Origin: Artocarpus heterophyllus
Taxonomy: Eukaryota; Streptophyta; Magnoliopsida; Rosales; Moraceae
Reading direction: 5' to 3'
Assembly (NCBI GenBank): GCA_025403435.1
Contig: CM046351.1
Location: 23,777,276 to 23,841,275 of the forward strand
DNA length: 64,000 nt
A model generated the notes under the pieces. That model was given only the letters and a program-made list of their open reading frames with translations, did not search any database and was not told the DNA's origin. Positions within the stretch are counted from its first letter, which is position 1. Each line of letters starts with the position of its first letter. The position numbers were made by a program, and so were the translations under genes. Below, one piece after another: positions 57,701-64,000 of the stretch.

Positions 57701-59981
57701 AAAGTTAGAATTGACTAATCTATTATGTATTTTTTTGTCGTTTTGTACTTTTTTATTTTTGTTCATCTATTATTTTATATTTTATTTTATTTTTAGAATG
57801 TGTTTTCTTATTGTTTTTATTTATTTGCCAGCAGCTACATAGTCTTCAAGATTAATGGTGAAAAATTTGGTGAAATTTATCTTTCATAGGCTTGTTGCAG
57901 AGTTTGAATTCTTTAAATTGTTAGGTACACTGTACGCATATGGCAGATTGCGTGAATGTTATAATCCTTCCAAAATTTCACCTTGTCATCTTTAATTTTA
58001 GTTCTTAAGGCAAACAATATGTCAAAATTCCTTAAAATTGTCTCAAACTTGATAGAGATTTTGGATTATAATAAAATCAGTTTGACCATGTTTAATTTAA
58101 CTTCAAGACAAAGGGTATAGAGTTTACATTATCATAATTTTAAGTCCATAACAGAAAGAAAATGACCCCTATAACTCTTAACTATTCCCCCAAAAAAAAA
58201 AAGAAAAGAAAAGAAAGAAACCCCTCTAAGCTTTGACTAAATTGATAAGTTGCCCCTTGAATTTTCAATTATAAAAAAAATATTTCTTAAATTTATTAAT
58301 ATAATACAGAGTATATGAAATTGATGAATAATATTAAAATTTTAAAAAATACACCTTCATGCACATGCACATGACGTGCTCCGATTGTCATATAGAATTT
58401 TAGTATATTCATTTTAAACAAGACTTTTATTCAAATTTTAATATCAGACATCGATTTAGAGGCACTCTGTGCCATTTTATTAAATTTAGGATCAATTTGC
58501 CAAAGTTGAAAATTTAGGGGTAACTTACCAACCGTGTTCAGTTTAATATATAAATGTGCTGAATAAGCAATTTAACTAATTAATTACCCACTATGGCGCA
58601 AATCTTTACCTACTGCCTTTACATAACTTCAACATCATTAAGATCATGAGTTGTCTTCACAACCTCTCCCTTTCACATTGTGTATAAATTTCAACAAAAA
58701 TCAGTTGCAATTTTTATTACCAGGAGCTGAAAACACACATAACAACCTTGAGTGTCACATCCACAGTTGTCTTAAGATGCACTTTTCACTTTCTTCTTAG
58801 ACCTCTTGTCTTATTCTCCAATCACATGATATTGTCTCAAAAATTCACTAGAGATATTTTCTCCCCTTGTACCCAAAAAAAAAAAAAAAAACTATTTTCC
58901 TTTTTTTTGTTTGAAGAGAAATTTTGGGGGTTGGTTTTTGCCAGATGAATTGGTCTTATAAGAGCTAGCATGAATGCACAATCCTCCCTCAAATGAGAGT
59001 GAGACCATTCCTACCTACTAGCCAATATTCTGGGTCTAGTTTATTGTCCATATTCTAAATTGGATTCAATTGCCCTTTAGGGAAATTAATTTTATATCAA
59101 ATTTGTAAATGATTGCTTTTCTTCAACAAAAATGGTAATCATCTACTAGTCGGTCTAGTCTTTACCATGTTTTAGGTCTTTTTTATTTTGGGTTCATTTT
59201 TTATTTGCTATTTTCTTTTTTTCCCCCTGTATATTTTACAATGAAATGCTGGGTGAAAAGGCAATGAATTTTACAACTTATTGAACCATATAAGGTCTTT
59301 AAATTTTTTTATTTTTAGAATTTGGATGCAGGAAAATTTGAATTCTATATTTCGTGCTATAAAGCTGGTGTAAATTTACCGTTTGACTGTAAATACTATC
59401 ACTTTATTTTTTTTCATGTTATCGATGCCTATATGTTGCAATTTTATATGCAGGGGCTGGACCCCTTGGCAGTATCAGCTGTGTTTTCCCCGGCGCAGTA
59501 TGTAGGCGAAAAGCGAATCTCGGGCGTCGATTGTTTCATGTTGAAATTGTCAGCCGATCAGGCGGACCTTGCTGAGCGTAGTGATAGCACAGCTGAGATG
59601 ATCAAGCACGTGATATTTGGTTACTTTAGCCAAAGGAGTGGCCTGCTTGTCTACTTGGAGGATTCTTACCTGACCCGGATCCAATCCCCCGGGACCTACC
59701 CCACCTATTGGGAAACCACGATGTCGACGAAGATCGATGATTATCGGACGGTGGAGGGAGTGATGATCGCACACTCTGGTCAGACAAACGTGATCATCAC
59801 ACGATTCGGAGATAATCTAAGGTCGGGCCCCGCAATCACGCGGATGGAAGAGACTTGGACCATTGATGATGTTGCATTCAACGTCCCTGGGCTCTCCTTA
59901 GACTGTTTCATTGCTCCTAATGAAGTACAGAAACATTTTCCGGAGGAAAAGCTTGATTGGAGATTGCCACTACAACGTTGA
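54711..59981 (+). CDS. DUF620-family protein, three exons
   Basis: This is a plant-specific DUF620 protein; its biochemical role is not established. Exons are 54711-54932, 56861-57214 and 59454-59981 (74 + 118 + 175 residues, then TGA), giving 367 residues, within the range of short family members. Both junctions are in phase 0. Family blocks include SSAQYIIQHFTAATG at the start of exon 2, WRHTPWLSAHAAKGG and RPLRRALQ at its end, GLDPLAVSAVFSPAQYVGEK opening exon 3, SGLLVYLEDS, then the ETWTIDDVAFNVPGLSLDCF region. The ATG is the first in frame after a CT-rich leader. No signal peptide or membrane segment is evident. Intron 1 is GT-AG; intron 2 uses a GC donor (CAG/GCAAGT), since the nearby GT at 57219 would shift the frame. 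The gene looks intact. The exon model is inferred from sequence alone. Confidence 0.9.
55800..55946. mobile_element. MITE in intron 1 (first)
   Basis: The left part begins TGTTTAGGACGCATG and the right end reads TTTTTCAAACACATT. The interior has TATAAAGTTCTTATATACTACAGT and ATATAAAGATCTCACATACTACAAT, two copies of the family motif. Confidence 0.5.
55967..56103. mobile_element. MITE in intron 1 (second)
   Basis: It runs from TTGGCTATTTCAGTTCG, preceded by GTATG, to CATACTTCCTAAACACA. The interior has TGTAAAGCTTTCACATATAA and AAAACTTTCATATGCTATAA, close to the motif in the 8853-9005 element. Confidence 0.5.
57215..59453 (+). other. Intron 2 of the DUF620 gene (2.2 kb), GC-AG type
   Basis: The donor reads CAG/GCAAGT and the acceptor ATATGCAG/GGG. 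The GC donor otherwise matches the plant donor consensus and is the only choice nearby that keeps the conserved ALQ-GLDP junction in frame. The interior is AT-rich with homopolymer runs and no supported gene. Confidence 0.75.
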
Positions 59982-60779
59982 CTACAAAGTTTGACCATGT
60001 TCCAACGGTTCTCATTCTCTCGTCAAGAATGCTATATATAATAAGCAATCTTATTTAACTTTATGGGATTATAATCCCGCTACTTATAAAACTATAGAAA
60101 CCACTACAAATTACACTGAAGCCTACAGTTTTATGAGTAATAGGTTTATAGGATTTTTTATATATAATAGGCTTTACCTAAATGTGGTTTTGCCGTATTT
60201 TTGTGTATATGTTATATCCTAATTTTGGACATACTGTAATAGCAGCTCACCTCCCACTTCATCTTTTTGGGTTTTGCAGCTGAAGAATCAAAAAAAAAAA
60301 ATGCGGATTTCTGTTTTCTTTTTACTGTTTCTATCAATTTCCAATTATAGAGTCGTTTGTGTGAGCAAGAAATCTGCAAAGTTGTGTCATGATAATCAGA
60401 CATTAAAGGTCCTTCTATCCTCATATGTTGATTTTTCTTTTTATTTCATTTTTTTGATCTTTTTATAGTATTTTTATTTCATTTTTGATGTTTAAAAATA
60501 TTATATTAAATATTTGATAAGTTTCCTATAGTAAAAGGGAATAAAGAAAAGAAAATACAAAATATTGAAAAGGGGTCAATTTTTGTGATAAAAAACTAGC
60601 AAAATTATATATGATAATTTTCTCTTATCTGAGAGAAAAATGTGACATCCATGCCCGTGGCTCGGTCATATATTTATCTATTAGTCATGAAAAAGAAAAA
60701 AAAAAAACCACAAAAACAGATGAAAACGATAGGATTTGGCCTTCATAAATGTCCGATGATTCTTCTTGCCTAATTGCCT
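59982..60779. other. 3' flank of the DUF620 gene
   Basis: No gene is supported. Possible polyadenylation-like words (AATAAG near 60040) lie just after the stop codon. The small open frame at 60301-60468 has a hydrophobic start but no recognisable features and lies in AT-rich DNA. Confidence 0.45.
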
Positions 60780-62105
60780 TTTTGATTTGTACTTGGTGCA
60801 ACAGGCGTGGTGCTGGGGGCGTTGACTTTACTTGGTACAATAGGCGCGGTGCCAGGGTGTTGTTTGAGAATGGCTAGACTGCATTGTTGTGTCCAACATG
60901 ACATATTGAATTTAATAATTCATGTTGATTTATTGGTTGAATTAATTTTGTAAATTAGATTGGAGCATGGGTTTTGAGAAGGCAGGTGTTGCTAACCATT
61001 TCATTTCTTGCTGGGATCATGCACCTATTGTTTTAGATACTCACAAGGACCAGGAAGTGCTGTTGGGGCCATTTCCTTTTTTCCAATTGTGGACGGAGCA
61101 TCCTACCTGTCGAGAAACAGTAATCAAGGCTTGGGAGGAGGAGGGAGCGGAGGAATGCCAAAGCTTTAAGCTTCACACCAAGCTCTATATTGCTCGTTCC
61201 CATCTTTCCGTTTGGAAAACAAGTCGGTTTTCGGGATTTGCTTTCACAATCTTAAGGCATTTTAAGCAGACGTTGGTGCAAATTAAAAAAACCACCACCA
61301 AAGCGGGAGATTCTTGAGCGATGAGATTAGAACTTGATAAGGCTCAACAGCATGTGGAGTGTAATTGGACACACAAGTCTAGAGAGCTGTGGTTAAAAAA
61401 AGGGGGACTCCAACTCAAAAATTTTTTCATGCGTCTATGATTAGGAGGAGGAAGAACCATACTTGGGCGGTGAGAGAAGGAAATGGGCCGTGGCTTACTT
61501 CTAGACCAACCATTGCTAACTACTTTAATGGCAAATTCCAGGAGCTATTTGCTTCCAAGAATCCTGTTACCCCTAATGACCTTGAGGGCCTAATTCCTTC
61601 CCTCATCTCCACGGAGGGCAACGCTCGGAAGGTTAAGGTGCCGAATGCTAGCGAGGGGAGAAAGTCTGGAATATGAATCCTTTGAAAGCACCATGGCCGG
61701 ATGGCATGCAAGGGATTTTCTATAAGACTTATTGGGATGTTGTTGGCTGTGTTTAGGAGTTCTTTAGAAGTGGTAGAATGTTAAAGGCTTTGAACCATAC
61801 CTAAGACTAATAATGGTGCGGTCAAATTGGACAAGTTTAGGCCCTTTAGTTTGTGCAGCTTTAGTTACAAGATAATTTCTAAGATTGTGACTAATAGGCT
61901 CTGGTCCGTGCTTTCAAAACCAATATCTCTCCTTTTCGATCGGCGCTTGTGTCGGGGCAGTGGATAGCAGAAAATTCCATCCTTGTGCAAGAAATTCTCC
62001 ATGCTATGAATAGATTGAAAGAGAGAGAGGGCTTGCTCGGAATTAAAATGCACATGCACAAGGCATTAGACCAAATGCAATGAGAGTTTGCTTGCCCACA
62101 ATGTG
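60780..62105 (+). mobile_element. L1-type LINE remnant (endonuclease and reverse transcriptase pieces)
   Basis: This is a decayed non-LTR retrotransposon on the plus strand. At about 60820-60870 the frame reads VDFTWYNRRGARV, like the endonuclease motif of plant LINEs. The stretch 60967-61317 contains SCWDHAPIVL (the endonuclease SDHxPI position, Ser changed to Trp) and the linker FQLWTEHP. A further piece at 61389-61676 has KFFHASMIRRRKNHTW. About 61670-62105 gives reverse transcriptase motifs: MNPLKAPWPDGMQGIFYKTYWD, FRPFSLCSFSYKIISKIVTNRL and WIAENSILVQEILHAM. Frames change several times and the polymerase core and 3' end are missing. It is non-functional. Confidence 0.82.
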
Positions 62106-62676
62106 GCAGCCGTATTGCTTATGAGTTAGTCTAATAAAAATTCAGTTTAAATGGGAAAAAAAATGTCATCTCACAAAACAAAGCCACTAAAGTTGAGAAG
62201 AATGTCATCCAATTACGACCGTAAGTTGAATTTAATAACAATTTCCTGCTCATGTCCATCACCTATCCCGCTTACCATAATTAGACAATAGCGATAGAAG
62301 TTAGAAAGGTAGCTTTCTTTTTAGCATCTGCTCATGTGATGTCCCTTATATGTAGGTGTCGTTTCCAATCCGGTGGTGCCGGTTTAGGGACGCCGCCTAC
62401 ATTTTTAATATTACTCAACAAACAATTGTCATACAAAGAAGCCCTACAAACATTCTATTGCCTTGTGACTCCCACTTAAACCTTTTATATGTACTAGCAC
62501 GTGGGAGCCATCTTGAAAATTTTATCTATATGTTAAGTTTTTATTACAGAGTTATTATTATTTTCAATTCATATAATAATAAAAATCTTAGTTGTTGTAC
62601 ATACGCAACTGACACAAATCTCTTCACATGTATCACTTTTAAAATGATAAAGATTACATAGTAAAAAACTAAATAA

Positions 62677-62679
<3 letters not shown>

Positions 62680-62713
<34 letters not shown>
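62680..62713. repeat. (TA)n microsatellite
   Basis: This is an uninterrupted run of about 17 TA dinucleotides. Confidence 0.95.
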
Positions 62714-62716
<3 letters not shown>

Positions 62717-63508
62717 AATAGAAACATGGGGAAAAAACTATTTAAAAGAAGTACATTAAAAAATTATTACAAGGTAGAGGACCTTTTGACCCAAAAAAAG
62801 AAAGCTAACCATGAGCACATGTAGATAAAAGTTGTATTAATAAGAGAAAAGTAAGAAAAAAAAACGTAGTTCAAAATTCTCCCAACTAGATTAGATTACA
62901 AAATGCATTTATTAAAAAATAATAGTCAAAAGATAGGGCGAAAAAGTTTTTAAAAAGATACACATTTTAAGGAAAAAATTTCGGTCACAGGCTAATTAGA
63001 AAAACCTAAAAATATTATTACAATAATAGCAAGTGAGATTAAATACGTATAATAACAAGTGAGATTAAATACATATTTCAAAGAAGCATATAAAAAATGA
63101 AATTGTAAAACAAAGGTTAACCCGTTTGGAAGAGGTTGTTTTAATTTGAAAGAATTTATTTTGATATAATAAAATGATAGGACCATGAAGAAGCAAAAAA
63201 AAAATATACAAATAAAAAGTAAAAAAAAATGTATAAATTTTATTTTGAAAGGATAAGTTTTTTGATGGCGTGGAGTTAAAAAAAAAAGTTGAAAAAGAAA
63301 AAAAAAGACTAAGGTTGGAAAAAAAAAAAAAAAAGAAACGAATCGTTCTACGTTTGTTTGAAGTGCCCCACAACAGTTTTAGATAGATAATAGATAGTCA
63401 TAAGAATAAAAGAATACCCCAAAAAAATAGAGAGAAGTCCACATATGATTATGTAAACGTAAAAGGAAAACAAATATATGAAAAAAAAAACCATGAAAAC
63501 ATAAAAGG

Positions 63509-63673
63509 AGAGAACTAGGAATTAACAATTGGCATCCATTGCAAGAGTATCAAAACATGTATTCTCACTTTTAAATATTAACTAGTCGAGAAGAGAGAAC
63601 CAGGAATTAACACTTGGCATCCATTGGAGGAGTATCAAAACATGTATTCTCACTTTTAAATGAACTAGTCGAG
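63509..63673. repeat. Tandem duplication, unit about 84 bases
   Basis: Two direct copies run from GAGAGAACTAGGAATTAACA to TTTTAAAT...AACTAGTCGAG with few differences (copy starts near 63509 and 63592). A weak third match begins near 63923 (GAATTCAGGGGAACGACACTTG). Confidence 0.85.
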
Positions 63674-64000
63674 TAGCGCATGCTCATTGTGCTTATATAT
63701 TTTATAATTTAATACTTTATAATAAATAAATGGATATATCTCAAGATAAAATGAAATAGTATAATATGAAAAACACATTAAGATTATAATAAGAAAATCA
63801 AAGAAAAATAGAAGTGAGAGTTATAATATTGTACAAAGAGAAAAGGAAAAAGGGGAGGGGATAAGATAGAATAAAGAAAAATAAAAGATGAAAAAAGAAA
63901 GAAAAATAAAACTAAAAAAGAGGGAATTCAGGGGAACGACACTTGTCATATATTGAGGAGAACATCAAAATTGGTTTTCTTTTTTTATATATGTATTAGC

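Larger units (their letters stand above)
62106..64000. other. AT-rich region at the right edge, no gene seen
   Basis: It contains a TA microsatellite (62680-62713), a short direct repeat of AACAAGTGAGATTAAATACAT-like sequence (about 63028-63082), purine-rich runs, and a tandem duplication (63509-63673). The frames listed by length are low-complexity, rich in Phe/Ser from poly-A/T. Confidence 0.5.

Noticed and set aside
60301..60468. Small frame starting with a hydrophobic, signal-like stretch downstream of the DUF620 gene
   Set aside because: The start follows a poly-A run in AT-rich 3' flank, and the downstream part is Phe-rich low-complexity sequence. No homologous family was recognised.
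1..64000. A previously undescribed multi-gene biological system
   Set aside because: Only two unlinked host genes and transposons are supported. No cluster of co-oriented unknown genes is present. The unusual items are confined to the transposons and are reported individually.

Overview
The window looks like nuclear DNA of a flowering plant, probably a eudicot. It is AT-rich, with sparse intron-containing or intronless plant gene families, long-LTR Ty3/gypsy chromoviruses, MITEs and a LINE remnant. There is no prokaryotic gene organisation, and I found no CRISPR array, phage or operon-like system. Only two host genes are supported.

Layout. (1) 1-3376: the 5' end (gag, primer-binding site, about 2.1 kb LTR) of a decayed minus-strand chromovirus that runs off the left edge. 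(2) 3395-8830: AT-rich DNA made of two diverged copies of a roughly 1.6 kb segment and a third, worse copy. All carry degenerate repeats of about 80 bp and lie upstream of the first gene. (3) 9150-10802: an intronless berberine-bridge-enzyme-like (FAD-linked oxidoreductase) gene, complete at both ends but cut by one in-frame TGA. (4) 10803-13892: intergenic DNA with one long imperfect inverted repeat. (5) 13893-about 49115: a stack of nested transposons. (6) 49069-54600: intergenic DNA with a probable solo copia-type LTR and a family of MITEs. (7) 54711-59981: a three-exon DUF620-family gene that appears intact, with a probable GC-AG second intron. (8) 60780-62105: an L1-type LINE remnant. (9) 62106-64000: AT-rich DNA with a TA microsatellite and a short tandem duplication.

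The nested stack can be read layer by layer because most target-site duplications survive. A hAT-like MITE was hit by a non-autonomous Mutator-like element (14007-49068, 9-bp duplication with one mismatch). That element was hit by chromovirus A (14593-47769, GTCAC). A's 3' LTR later received an oppositely oriented solo LTR, D (16816-19655, CATAG), and A's leader received chromovirus B (25635-44198, TTTAT). B's 3' LTR then received chromovirus C (25958-31697, CTAC). C is young: its two 513-bp LTRs look identical and it keeps one uninterrupted 1556-codon gag-pol frame. A and B are dead, with catalytic-site substitutions as well as stops.

Points most worth a second look are: B carries a second, decayed gag-like ORF upstream of its normal gag; clustered GGCCTGCCGAA / GGCAGGCCGAA motifs recur in the LTRs of three chromoviruses; MITEs of one family sit directly upstream of the TATA boxes of both host genes; and the oxidoreductase gene carries a single premature stop.
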